A program made the translations under genes and the position numbers. Shown in pieces: positions 11,401 to 21,878 of a DNA stretch of 64,000 nt. Each line of letters begins with the position of its first letter. Positions within the stretch are counted from its first letter, which is position 1. This stretch comes from Manduca sexta (taxonomy: Eukaryota > Arthropoda > Insecta > Lepidoptera > Sphingidae). The notes beneath the pieces were generated by a model that was given only the letters and a program-made list of their open reading frames with translations, made no database searches and was not told the DNA's origin. The stretch is from NCBI RefSeq assembly GCF_014839805.1, contig NC_051141.1, positions 16,996,777-17,060,776 on the forward strand. The letters run 5' to 3'.

Positions 11401-14400
11401 TGGCGTTTCGAACATTCACTGTGTTCAACTGAATTGAACTGCAATCCATTCAAACTGATTTTAGTATTTTCAATATTGACAGATTGTGGTTATTACGGAG
11501 TGGCGCTCATGATAAAAGAACTCGAGTCTAAGTGTAAACCTGGATTTGAATAAAAATATTATTCAAATAAGTAAAATTATTTGTTGTTTAAGTGAATAAA
11601 TATAACTATAACAGTGAAGTTTTGATTGCCATTTTAGTTCAGAATTTGAACAAATAGTTTATATGGACGTTCGTGTCTATAGAATATACGTCAATGGTCT
11701 AAAGAGTATTTTAATGTAACTGATTACCTTGACGATAAAGACAGTTTGGAAAATTGGTCCAGCACAATGACCCACCAAGTAAGTAATTGATTACCTAAAA
11801 TGACTCCTATGTTCCTCTTTTTTACAATATTGACATCATAATAATACTAAATCTTAATTTTATAATTATTATTTACAGTTGTTACAAAGGCGACTTGCCC
11901 GTCATTTTGTTGTGTTTGCATCTAAATTATTTTTTATTGAACTATAATTATGATCGTAAATGTAAGCGAATCCACGCCGTGCGCCGTTAATTACGTTTTA
12001 ATTTCCTCTTTTATAGCTTTTCCTCGCGGCTTCGCCCGCGGGAAGGAGTTTTTCGGGATAAAAGTTCCGCTTGTGCATTGTAAAAAAAGTATCAGATTTA
12101 ATTATATTTATGGCTTGGCTTGGTCCTAGTGGTTTCCACACATAAAGTAGATATATGTTGTCACTGTTATTTAGAACTATTTAAGACAAACAATCCTACG
12201 GTACATGATCTTTGTCTAACTCCAACGGTTTAGGCAGCGTACGCCATGATAGGATTTTTTTCCGATTTACTTGATATCGACGCTTGAAAGGCAAGCATAT
12301 CTAAGCGACAATCAGTAAATGTTTTGAGTAGAGTGCTTTGATGTTTTGTTTTAATATGATAATTCGTAACATATTTTTTTTTATTTTATAAAGATGTAGT
12401 CTAATGATATTAAAATAGTCCTAGACATACAAAACCTAGATCAAATGATGCAGAAAAATATGGCGATTCAAAATAATTATATAATAATCGATTTTCGGTA
12501 TATTTGTCACTTAGACATGATTGGCCTTTCAAGCGTCGATATGTATCGTTATATTATGACCAAATTTCACAAAATCATTATAAATTGTAGCCTATGTGTT
12601 ATTCTGATGTATAACCAATATTACTGTAAAGTTTCATCCAAATCCGTTTAGTAGTTTTTCCGTGAAAGAAGAGCAAACATACATACATACATACATCCAT
12701 TCTCACAAACTTTCGCTTTTATAATATTAGTATGATTTCTGTCTTGAATTTTATTTTATACTACTCCAACGTTAAAACCGTTTACTTGGATATCATCCCA
12801 TTTTAACTGTGATGAGCGTGCATTAGCTTATATAACTATTGTGACACTGAACACGAAAAACTTACAAAAAAAAAGAACTGAAATTAGTAATTGCTGGCAC
12901 AAAAGCCCAGAGTTTATTTCCGCCTTTCTTCTTCGGGTGGTCATCACTCAGGTAACTAGTGAACGGCTGGTATGTAAGATAGTTAAGTGATGCATCGTCC
13001 TCACCGGTGAGGATCGCGAGGTGCACTTGACGTTAGTTTAATAAAAAAAATCTACTCTTACCTGCCTTACCTCTTACGAGCTGGTTCTTCTTTTTTATAT
13101 GTATACCTATGTGCTTTGCTTTTTAATTTTAATAAAATACTAAATAAATGTCCCTAATTATATAAGTAATTCTTAATTGTAATAATTAATTCATTATCAT
13201 TTACCTTGACCTGCCACAAGTGCAAATGTGTTCGCCTTCGTGACTAATTATAATCATTTGATTTGATTTTAGCCAGGCCGACACTGACATAAACTGATAA
13301 AGGTTTCAGACACTGAAACGTGTAGCATTTCAGCCAATTCATACATATAAAGACATAAAGCGTTGGAGTTTGGAAGATGATGTAGAGAATTGAATAATTT
13401 AAAAAACACGTCCATTCTGAAATAATGCAAAATGATTATCTCGGTGGCTAGTTGTACGTTCGACTGCATTGCTGAGGTATCTGGTTTGACCTCCGTATTG
13501 GGCAAAGTGATATTCAATGTTTCTACTCAGCATCAGCTCGAAGTTTCGAATTTGCGCCCGATATGGCGACAGGGTCGCCCCCTATCACATCACAGGACGG
13601 AATACACACGGCGGAAAGTGGGTGAATCAGTTATGCTACTGCCTACCGGAATGAAAGGCGTGCGTGTGCTCTTAATGCAATTTTTTTATGTCTCCTAATA
13701 ATATTATGTAGCAACAAATATGACCAATGATAATGTACCCGGAATTCTTGATATATTTACTTACGTAAGAAGATATGGAGGGACAATATTAACAATTGAT
13801 CTAGGACTTATCAATATAAATACAATAACAAACAGCAGAATCACATTTTGTTCAAGTCCAATAGTATTTTAGTGGGTAATTTTGTGTCGGAATACCCACC
13901 CGAAGCAGCACGGCGGCAATATTCCGATAACTCGGAATAACAGTCTACATCGTAACTGGGCCAGTAAGACGAAAAAATTGGCCAATTAATCACCGATTAA
14001 ACTTCTAAAGTTAACGCCACGGTAGTACTTTAAAGCTTAGTTAAGTAATATCTAGCCCGCGTCTATCTCGTGAAATGAAAACACAAATGGAGTGTAAGTT
14101 TATCAAACGTTAGTGCAGCAACGGACGTAGATTTTAATTTGTGAATACAGATCTGCGGAAAATTTCAAAAGGCTTCCAAACGGTAACAAAAAGCAAGCTT
14201 ACGTTTATTCTAGAGGCACTTAATTTTCATGAGAATTCAACATGCAACTATTTGTATTCGATATTTTCCGCGCACAAAGCTTGATTTTGCTACGTCACAT
14301 CAAAAAAAAGAGCGCTCCAAATCGGCGCAGGCTAGCGCGCAAAAGAATTTAAATTCCCTACTGCACTCGAAAACGACTAGTTCAAAGGACGTCCTTTTAA

Positions 14401-15123
14401 TAAACTCTGCAATACACGTACGTTATACGACTTTATAAATGAAAGCGTTATGTTAGGGAACGAAATAAATCTAGACAAGTTACATATCCTTGATTCGGAA
14501 AAAATTAGGCCATTACCATTATCAAAAACAAGTGCATTGTTAAACGTTATACGGACAAGGACAACAGCAATAGGTCTAATGATACGTATGTGACGTCTTA
14601 TGTTTGATCAGCGATTCGTTGCCCTTACAGGTAGTCATATTTTATTTACAATAGAACGAAGAGACGGTCAAGCCACTAGCCTGATGGCAATATATACGAC
14701 TTCAATTAAACAGTAGCAACACCGTGATTTAGAATTACAAGGCGTGGCACTACGCTCATTCCTGGAATAAGATGTGAACTCCTATAATGCCCAGCAATTA
14801 CACTGGCTGTAATATTCTTGAAGTCGGAACACAACCATACTTGCATAATCTTGCTTGATGGTAAAAATAGACATAGTAGTGGCATCTACTACCCTGCCAG
14901 ACGGCCCCTCAAGTACTTACCGATAGCTTATAAAGATGTAGCAATAAATAAGAGAACATACCTGATCGAAGGGGCATTGTTTCCTGTGGAGATGCTTGAG
15001 GCAATGCCTACATAGCGTGTGGCCGCAGCTGAGGCTGATAGGGCTGCGCGGCGGCGCGCCGAACTCGCGGCAGCACACCGGACAGTTCAGGTAGTCCGTC
15101 CATTGAGGCGCCTGGATTGGCAT
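8258..15123 (-). CDS. roquin (RC3H-like): Roquin (RC3H1/2-type) RING E3 ligase / mRNA-decay factor, 5' part only
   Basis: Coding exons join as complement(8258..8450,14962..15123), giving the first 118 residues plus one nucleotide; the rest lies beyond position 1. Residues 1-54 are the family's start followed by a RING finger: C14-x2-C17, C33-G-H35, C38/C41 and C50-P-F-D53, where Asp is the last zinc ligand as in Roquins. Residues 55-118 continue into the segment with VNTALLQL and the ELAxYLK-like end that precedes the ROQ domain. Family knowledge: Roquins bind stem-loops in mRNA 3' UTRs through ROQ and CCCH domains in P-bodies and stress granules, recruit deadenylases and act as ubiquitin ligases. 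Those downstream domains are not in this window. The start ATG is one base inside a plausible acceptor (cccacag|A-ATG), so an upstream non-coding exon is likely. Introns are large (6.5 kb and more than 8.2 kb). Confidence 0.9.
9467..9700 (-). mobile_element. tRNA-derived SINE, family B, copy 1
   Basis: On the minus strand: box A TGGCATAGTTGTATAACGG, box B GGATTCGATTCC, then a gtttTCTACTCAGTATC block. It ends in a (CA)n/(GC)n microsatellite at 9471-9510. Confidence 0.75.
11012..11030. repeat. (TA)n microsatellite
   Basis: An uninterrupted alternating TA run of about nine units inside Roquin intron 1. Confidence 0.85.
11360..11702 (-). repeat. dispersed repeat, inverted partner of 3578-3837
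   Basis: The minus-strand copy carries about 80 extra internal bases. It shares the CCATTGACG start, the AACTAAAATGGCAA middle and the GCCAAATCT block before the TATATCGAT end. Confidence 0.7.
12013..12736 (-). mobile_element. Helitron (non-autonomous), interrupted by a MITE
   Basis: The left end carries the 3' GC hairpin (CTCGCGGCTTCGCCCGCG) next to AGCT. The right end has the 5' terminus TTATAATATTAGTATGAT after an (ACAT)n run. A foldback element at about 12270-12550 interrupts it. Confidence 0.6.
12270..12550. mobile_element. foldback MITE nested in a Helitron
   Basis: The arms contain ATATCGACGCTTGAAAGGC on the left and its complement GCCTTTCAAGCGTCGATAT on the right, with further pairing through TCTAAG-GACA. 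It is about 280 bp with no ORF. Confidence 0.65.
13535..13672 (+). repeat. SINE family B, 3' body fragment
   Basis: gacagggtcgccccctatcacat, then ggacggaatacacacggcgg and ctgcctacc. It is the complement of the tail parts of 9467-9700 and 20556-20800. Confidence 0.6.
14708..14921 (+). repeat. dispersed retroelement-like fragment, copy 1
   Basis: It shares with 62751-62987 the ordered blocks aacagtagcaacacc, ggcgtggca-tac-ctc, caattacactggctgtaat and aaatagacat-gtggca. It ends about 40 bp from Roquin exon 1. Confidence 0.6.
14962..15123 (-). CDS. roquin (RC3H-like): Roquin coding exon 1 (RING finger)
   Basis: 162 nt, 54 codons, begins [17 protein letters not shown] and ends ...QCPFDQ at a GTATGT donor (intron starts at 14961), phase 0. 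It is GC-rich compared with its surroundings. The whole C3HC4-like RING lies in this one exon. A C-rich acceptor-like site ends just before the ATG. Confidence 0.93.
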
Positions 15124-15313
15124 TCTGTGGGCAAAACGTGTCGTGTGAAAATAGACCGAAAACGTGCGCTGTGGAGAGGTTAGTCACTTGAATCAATTTG
15201 ATTACGGTTGTCACAACACTTTTTGACAACTGCGCGGGAAACTTCACTGCACTTAATGATAAGTAAAGTAAAACACACGCAAATGTCGACAAGGGATGTC
15301 CCTTAAAACTTGT
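15124..15313 (-). promoter_or_regulatory. region upstream of Roquin coding exon 1
   Basis: An acceptor-like cccacag abuts the ATG, so this may be intron following a 5' non-coding exon rather than promoter. No TATA box or initiator could be assigned. Confidence 0.25.
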
Positions 15314-15351
15314 GCCGAACAAGGAATACGATGTCGTATTCCTTGTTCGGC
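15314..15351. repeat. near-perfect 18-bp-arm palindrome
   Basis: GCCGAACAAGGAATACGA and its exact reverse complement are separated by TG. Weaker symmetry extends outward (AAAACTT / AAGTTTT). It lies about 190 bp upstream of the Roquin start codon. Confidence 0.9.
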
Positions 15352-16414
15352 AAGTTTTAACAAGTTTTAAATAATTTATCTTATGTCATTTTAATTCTGT
15401 ATAGATAAGTGATTAGATATTTGTGACACAAAGCTGTTTTACGTAACCCACAAGAGATCCATATCTTAGGTATAAGCGAGCGTGCTATTTACCATCAAAT
15501 TTATGCGTTGACCTGAGGTGATGAACATATCTACATGATCTCAATACCAATGAATAAGCAATTCGGTCAACATGATTGGAGCGGTCGACGATGCAACCCA
15601 ACGTAAAAATATTTAAAACCATGCAATCTTTAAAGTTAGTGATAAACTGCTTACACCCGATTCCTCCTGGGGCCCTTATTCCTATGGCACATGTTTGAAG
15701 CAACAGCAAAAGTTCGCAACTAGCACGTAAACTACCTCATCAAGTTGTGTCAATGGAAATATGCACAAAGAATACCATTCCACGCTAATTTCACGAAGAT
15801 AACACGCTCGTATTATGATCTTACAGTTATAGGTAATAAGGTCCTAGTTCACCTTTGCAAATCGTCAAATAGGTACTATGAACTAGGCCTGATCAAGAAA
15901 ATACGAGTATCAATATCGCCTTCCCTTTTGAGCTTGCCTTTCGCCACTATTGTAACTAACAAACTGTGGCGCTTCATGCTTAACACGCTTTGTGAAGCTA
16001 ACGTCAGTGCGTACGGTTTTCAGATGACGCTGAACACGACACGCTATTTTTTGCACAAGTTTAAAAACTTTGACATGCGACGTTGGTCAACACGTTCAGG
16101 TGTACGTTAAACGTTGTAATTTCAAATAGTGGATTGTTATTTCACAGATTTATGTATTATGACGATATTCATAGTTCTTACAAATGAAAATATACAATGA
16201 GCAAGGTTTTTAAGGTTAGCACTAATATGATTAAAATTGTTGTATTTTAGTAAATATGTAAAGTTTTTGTTATAAGTACTAAATACTATTTTAATGTTGA
16301 GTTAATTATCTAACAAATATATGTATTTATATAAAATTTAATACACGTATGTACGTATAGTCTATAGGAACATTCCTATGCACTTCAATACGCCCGGCAA
16401 TTTCCACATTAGCT
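15352..16414. other. intergenic, no gene recognised
   Basis: It includes a 121-codon open frame (15745-16110) without recognisable domains and a MITE-related fragment (15769-15806, aataccattccacg). It is otherwise AT-rich with nothing supported. Confidence 0.5.
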
Positions 16415-16417
16415 CAG

Positions 16418-16594
16418 GGACCTTATTCTCTATCCCGCACGTTATTTTAACAGTGCGTAACAAGCACGTAACACAACGCATCATGTTTAGGACTTTAGAA
16501 ATTTGGCTTACAGAATACCATTCCACGCACATTTCTCGAAGATAACATGACACGGCCGCGTTACGCGTTTACTCTATCATACAGAATAAGGGCC
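16418..16594. mobile_element. Harbinger-like MITE, copy 2
   Basis: 177 bp flanked by CAG direct repeats (16415-16417 and 16595-16597). It has the same 12-bp terminal repeats as copy 1 and a 5-base internal insertion relative to it. A related fragment lies at 15769-15806. Confidence 0.75.
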
Positions 16595-16597
16595 CAG

Positions 16598-17470
16598 CAG
16601 GCGATCCCGTCAAGTTGAGTAGAGATCGGACCACCAGAAGTCATCTGAAAACATAGATAGTTGTGCTGCTTGTGGCGGGAAAAATATAATAAACATATGT
16701 AATGGGCTTTCATTCCGGAAAATCCTTTCAGACCGGCGAAGCTGGGAGCAAAAGCTAGTAAAGAGTGAGTAAAAGTGATGTACACTTGGAGCGCGAATTG
16801 TAAGCGTACTTATGAATTTTATAACTCGAAATATGTCGCAGTAAGAGACGTGGAAAAAATGCCGTAATATATAGATAGAGGGCGACAGAGCGTAATATCG
16901 CAACCTAAATTCTTAGAAATTCTTATTGCTAACACTTCACTGAGCCGACATCTTGGAATTTCTTTTACTGAGCATTTTGTGACGGAGTGTGCAAGTAAAC
17001 TGTTTTTATTTCTATTAAATAATATCTTAAAAGGGATATTCGTTTCATTGGAGAAAAATAAATACACATGCATCGTGTAATCGTGGAATATGTTTGTAAA
17101 CATACTAACTATACTAAGCTGAAGTAGTTTATTTGTTTGAACGCTCTTATCTCAGGAACTACTGGTTTGAATTAAAACATTATTTTAGTGTTGTATAGCC
17201 CATTTATCGAGGAAGGCTATAGGGTATATATTATCACGTTATGATCAATAGGATCAGAGCATTAATGAAAAATGTAAAAACGGGGAAAATGTATTCCTTT
17301 TGAAAGCTTCTGTTGCCTGCGCTGCATTAAGGGTTAGGCAAAAATCATGTATGACGCAGATATTCCACACAAAAAAATTCAAAAAAAATTATTATACATC
17401 AAAAACCCCCGCCGTATCTCCCTTGTATCTGAACGGGATAAATACAAAACTACGCAACGAGTTTATTTGA
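16598..17470. other. intergenic, nothing recognised
   Basis: Several short overlapping minus-strand frames occur at 16561-17103, but none has domains, signal features or credible splice partners. Confidence 0.45.
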
Positions 17471-17472
17471 AA

Positions 17473-17714
17473 CTAGCTTTTGCTCGCGGCTTCACCCGCG
17501 TGAAGGAGTTTTCCAAGATATAAGTCCTCCTATATATTTTCCCGGGATAGAAAGTAGTCTGTAACCTCCCCGGGATATTAAACTATCTTCACACCAAATT
17601 TCATACAAATCAGTTCAGTAGATTTTGAGAAAATCGATAACATACAGACAGACAGAAATGGGGACTTTGATTTATAACATAGACACAAAAAAGAGGGGCT
17701 CCCTTTTAAAATAT
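17473..17714 (-). mobile_element. non-autonomous Helitron, minus oriented
   Basis: It starts CTAGCTTTTGCTCGCGGC, the complement of a Helitron 3' end with hairpin, and continues with cccgggata blocks and cagacagacag. The 5' end abuts an opposite copy. Confidence 0.65.
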
Positions 17715-17840
17715 AGATTTGGTATCGAGATGGTAGAGACCCGGGGAAGGCCATAGGCTACTTTATATCCCGGAATGTATAAAGGGACTTTTACCCCGGA
17801 AAACTTATTTACGCGAGAGAAGCCGCCAGCAATAAAGGAT
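17715..17840 (+). mobile_element. Helitron 3' fragment, plus oriented
   Basis: gggacttttaccccggaaaa, then acgcgagagaagccgcc. It is the same 3' region as other copies in opposite orientation to its neighbour, with a decayed CTAG end. Confidence 0.55.
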
Positions 17841-19825
17841 AGAATGTGAAAAATTAAAACAATATCACAATGAAAAACGGTTGTGAGTCATAATTCATTA
17901 ACAATTAATTATAATTGATGAACCCTATAATAACCGCGACAAATATAAGCGGATGATTATAATTTTACTGACAAAATTATGATATTGAAAACTCCAATTT
18001 GTAGTAATATACAAATACGTAGACTGTGAACGCCGATAATTATAAAAAGCTTACAAAATGTATTCCAGGATGCCTATCAATGGACTTAACATCAAAATGC
18101 TGTTAACGAGGATAAGAATGATTTTACATTGCATCAAATATTAAGGGTAAACTTTCTAATTTCCTTGTGTACCAAATAGCCACAAGGAAAAATAATTCAA
18201 GGGGAATAACCCGCCGGAAAAATATCAAGGAATTTCATTAAAAATAAATGACGAGACAATGAAACCATTCACCATATGGGAACCGCCACATGTGCCGTAA
18301 AGAGAAAAATACATCACCCACAACTTGGAAGTTGGGACTATAAACTATTTTCAAACATTGCACTTTGATCGTCACTCGAAGATATTACACGTTGCACTCT
18401 ATATTCTCCTTAAAATCAGTATATGACAATACTACAACACTAATTTTCAATAATTTGTCTAAAGGTTAATGAATAGTCAGCCTCAAAGATAGCTGAACAA
18501 ATCTAAATCTCTAGAACCGCTTCATCACAATGACTTCAATCGACATATTTGATTTTCTTCAACTTAAATAAAGTAAACCGTTCGAAGTTTATTTTATTGA
18601 AGAAAAAACCAGCAATTAAAAATGACACATAAGATTCAAGGCTATTTGAAATTTTCAATTTGTTCGGCTTCTTTTAAAGTTGACTACAGCGTTGATTACA
18701 AAGCGAGAAGCAAAGAACGTAATTGTAATTTCTGTCAACGCATATAACTTAATAAATTTAACACTTTAAACTCACGCGTAAACCCTAAACGTTTGTTTTC
18801 TCATTTTAATACAAAGGACTATTACCAGCGAAGGGTTGGAATGACACTAAGACGGCCGACAAGAATTCAAAATACTTATCGCTTTAAAAAAAACATCTAC
18901 CACTTGCGCAAAGCTATTTATACGCAGAAATTAAACCGTACAAAAAGTTTTTATGTTTTATGGTTTCTGAAATTTTGTTTTCCCACTTTGGGTGTTACGT
19001 AGATTTTTATATAAGTTCAAAAATACTCGTATACTAACAAAGAAACATCAAAGGGGAACGTTTAGAATTGTAACCACTGTTGTGTTTAGTTTTTCCCTGG
19101 GCCTACTAAAAATAATCTTGCTGTGGAACGTAATCGCATGAAGCAAACACCCGTCTTCCCATTCGTACGTCCACCTTTAAATTGATCAAATATGCATTCG
19201 AGGATCTTGCCTATCAAAGAACATCCATTGCAATCACCTTTAACGCGCTGTATACGTCCGCCAAATTAGTACTTTTCACTAACCGTACAGAATAATTACA
19301 TCCAATTCTACTGCCCGGTGCTCGGTCTACTGCACAATATTGTCAAGAGATTTCGAACATTAGATAAAAATTGAATTCGTCAGTACTTGGAAAGAACGGT
19401 TGCATGAAAATCAGAATTTCGGATTGATTTAAACGCTGTAGAATTTGTTTGGCTTTGAGTTACGATTTGTACTTGTTTATACCTTTTAATATTTTTAGTG
19501 AATCCTTTCTTATATTAAATTATCTATCTTATAGATATCTTTCTTCGTATTGGTGTAGAAGCAGCGTTCTTTGACTGATTTGCGAGGTTCTGATTTGATC
19601 TCGGGTCGGGAAAATTAAAGTTATGTATTTTACAATAACAGTGGTCGATATGACCATAAGCTCGCGTTTTGTCGAATCTCGAAACATTTATAGGCTTTAT
19701 GAAATGTGTGCAATTGCTTCTATATTTTTCCTTCGAGGAAAAATACCTACAATATATGATATTATTTTACGCGATTTTTTCAAAATTAGTTTTACTTATT
19801 ATAGGTATAGAACGTACGAAACTAT
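17841..19825. other. intergenic, nothing recognised apart from a hairpin
   Basis: There is a 10-bp perfect stem TTTCCTTGTG / CACAAGGAAA at 18160-18169 and 18181-18190 with an 11-base loop. No gene or known repeat is identified in the rest. Confidence 0.45.
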
Positions 19826-20205
19826 CTCAGTGGCGTAGCTGTATTGGGTACACGGTACGAGTACGACTATCGTGCTTTGGTCGCGGGTTCAAATCCCGAG
19901 TCAGGCTAGAAAAATTGAGAACAGATTTATCTATCTTATCTTAAAAATTTCTGAGTCGCGGCACGCAGGCAGGAAGTTGGCGGTGTGATATCCCCGTGCC
20001 TTGGAAAGCACGTAAAGCCGTTGTTCCTGCGCCTAGTCTTTCCGTCTCACCGGACCATGTAAGTGAAGGTATCGAGAGTTCACCTGTCAATTTTGCACAC
20101 ACTAATTGTGCACTATGATATATCCTGCATACCTGGCTGATCTCCGTTGAGATTGGCCGCCGTGGACCGAATTTCGGCTAGGACATATATAGTACGTACG
20201 ACAAA
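19826..20205 (+). mobile_element. tRNA-derived SINE, family C
   Basis: Head tggcgtagctgtattggg and box B gcgggttcaaatcccg, followed by a long body (cggcacgcaggcaggaagtt; gatctccgttgagattggcc). The length and promoter boxes fit a nearly full-length SINE. Confidence 0.75.
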
Positions 20206-20555
20206 AAATCTCGTAAATCCGACCGAATGCTGGAAATTCACTTTAATCCGCTAACTAATCCGTTGTCAATCAATAAGGCAATGCTAGTTAATGCGATAGT
20301 CGTATCCTATTATTCATACGTACAAGGTTATTAACCAATTCATTTCCACGTGGAAACTTAATTATTATATTATGTGACGATTTGGGAGTCTAACAATCGA
20401 TATCCTATATTTGGACAATTGAAGACTGGGCTTATACGTCATAAGTCTTTACTTATCGTATTATGTCATGATCAGCCCTCGGATGTCTACTACTGAACAC
20501 ACTAGACTTGATGGAAGCGCCCTTCCACCTTCATCTGAGGGTGGAGGTTGTTGGT
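20206..20555. other. intergenic, nothing recognised
   Basis: AT-rich single-copy-looking sequence between two SINEs. Confidence 0.4.
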
Positions 20556-20800
20556 CGGTTACATTACACATACACATTCACACCTTTTATCCCCCAAGGG
20601 GTAGGCAGAGGTGCAACTCATGCACCCAGTTTCCGCTACATGTTCGTCCCATGATGTGATGCGAGGTGTACATCACGCACAAATACCAGACTCCAGTCTA
20701 ATATTGAGTAGAAAAACCCAATATCACTTGCCAACCTGGGCTCGAACCCACGACCTCAACACTGCAGTGGTACCGTAATACAACTATGCCACCGAGGTAT
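20556..20800 (-). mobile_element. tRNA-derived SINE, family B, copy 2
   Basis: Minus-strand head TGGCATAGTTGTATTACGG, box B GGGTTCGAGCCC, and tail with cccaaggggtaggcagagg next to (CA)n. Confidence 0.8.
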
Positions 20801-21733
20801 TAGATTAAATTAAGGGGTTTATATAATAAAATGACAACATGAAAACGTGAATCTGGTTCAGGACTGGCTAGGGGAATGAAAATATAGACGATTAGGTCTA
20901 GACGGGGATTGTTGGCACTCACTTGGACAGCCCTACGTTAAGGGAAAAAATGTAATGACTTGAAATGATGTTAACTTAAATGATAAACATCCCAACTCAC
21001 GTCAATTCTGGTTCAGGTAACGTGAAAAAATGTAGTTTATATTTATATTCGTTCCAGAATCAACCGCAGTACATACAGTATGGCCGGCAAAATAATGGCG
21101 ACGGTCGAGGTAGCTCATTGGTCCATTAAATTTGGACCACACCACTTAACACCCGATAAAGTTAATTAGCCATAATCGGATAAGAACTACTTAGTACGTG
21201 AAGTCTACCAACCGTTATACCCGCATAGGAACGGTATCTCCTCATTATGAACCGAACGTAAAAGCATTGAAAGTACCCTACGTGGCCGCGCACAATTTAC
21301 GAGAAGGAATATGCATATTGAGAATAAAAAAATCGATTTTAAGTGTTCATTTTCCGAATCTTCGCAACCGTAGATTCCATTAATATATATTTCGTTTCCT
21401 GACTAGTGTAGTGGGTATGAAAATATCGTATAATTCTTCAAACATGAGACAAACGACATCTTAGCGACAAATGTTTTAGAACGTGTACCACTCAACAAGT
21501 AATTGATTGAAAACATTGAATTGACGCATCGTATGAATGTCGGCAGTGTTGGTATATTGTTAAAATATAAATATTACATAATTAAGAATAAATATATATA
21601 CATATTACATTCATTTCGGTAACAGCTAACACTCATCGATTTGATTTTCTGATAATTCGGTTGGTATGTCTCTCTCTCTTCCTATACCACTATAATGGTA
21701 CCACGCCGTTCGGTTAATAAAAATTGTAATCTC
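20801..21733. other. intergenic, nothing recognised
   Basis: No domain-bearing frame and no recognised repeat. Short open frames are unsupported. Confidence 0.4.
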
Positions 21734-21737
21734 TTAA

Positions 21738-21874
21738 GGTTATAGCTTAAGGTCCATTTTCATAACTAATCACTAACTAGACGTGAATTTAAATTCTTTA
21801 CTTGTCAATACTTGTTTAGTTACCCAGATTAAAGGTGAAACAAAATTTATGAAAATGGACCTTAAGCTATAACC
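21738..21874. mobile_element. piggyBac-like MITE with TTAA target site
   Basis: 137 bp. It has perfect 28-bp terminal inverted repeats beginning GGTTATAGCTTAAGGTCC and is flanked by TTAA at 21734-21737 and 21875-21878. No coding capacity. Confidence 0.75.
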
Positions 21875-21878
21875 TTAA

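Larger units (their letters stand above)
8451..14961 (-). other. Roquin intron 1, repeat-rich
   Basis: The 6.5-kb intron lies between two well-supported exons. It contains a SINE (9467-9700), a TA run near 11012-11030, an inverted copy of the 3.6-kb repeat (11360-11702), a Helitron with a nested foldback MITE (12013-12736), a partial SINE (13535-13672) and part of a dispersed element (14708-14921). I see no additional conserved exon. Confidence 0.75.

Noticed and set aside
15745..16110. 121-codon open frame
   Set aside because: It includes MITE-related sequence and has no domain similarity.
19826..19910. tRNA-like box A/box B sequence
   Set aside because: It continues into a long SINE body, lacks a convincing cloverleaf, and the same kind of head recurs in other SINEs. 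Not a functional tRNA gene.
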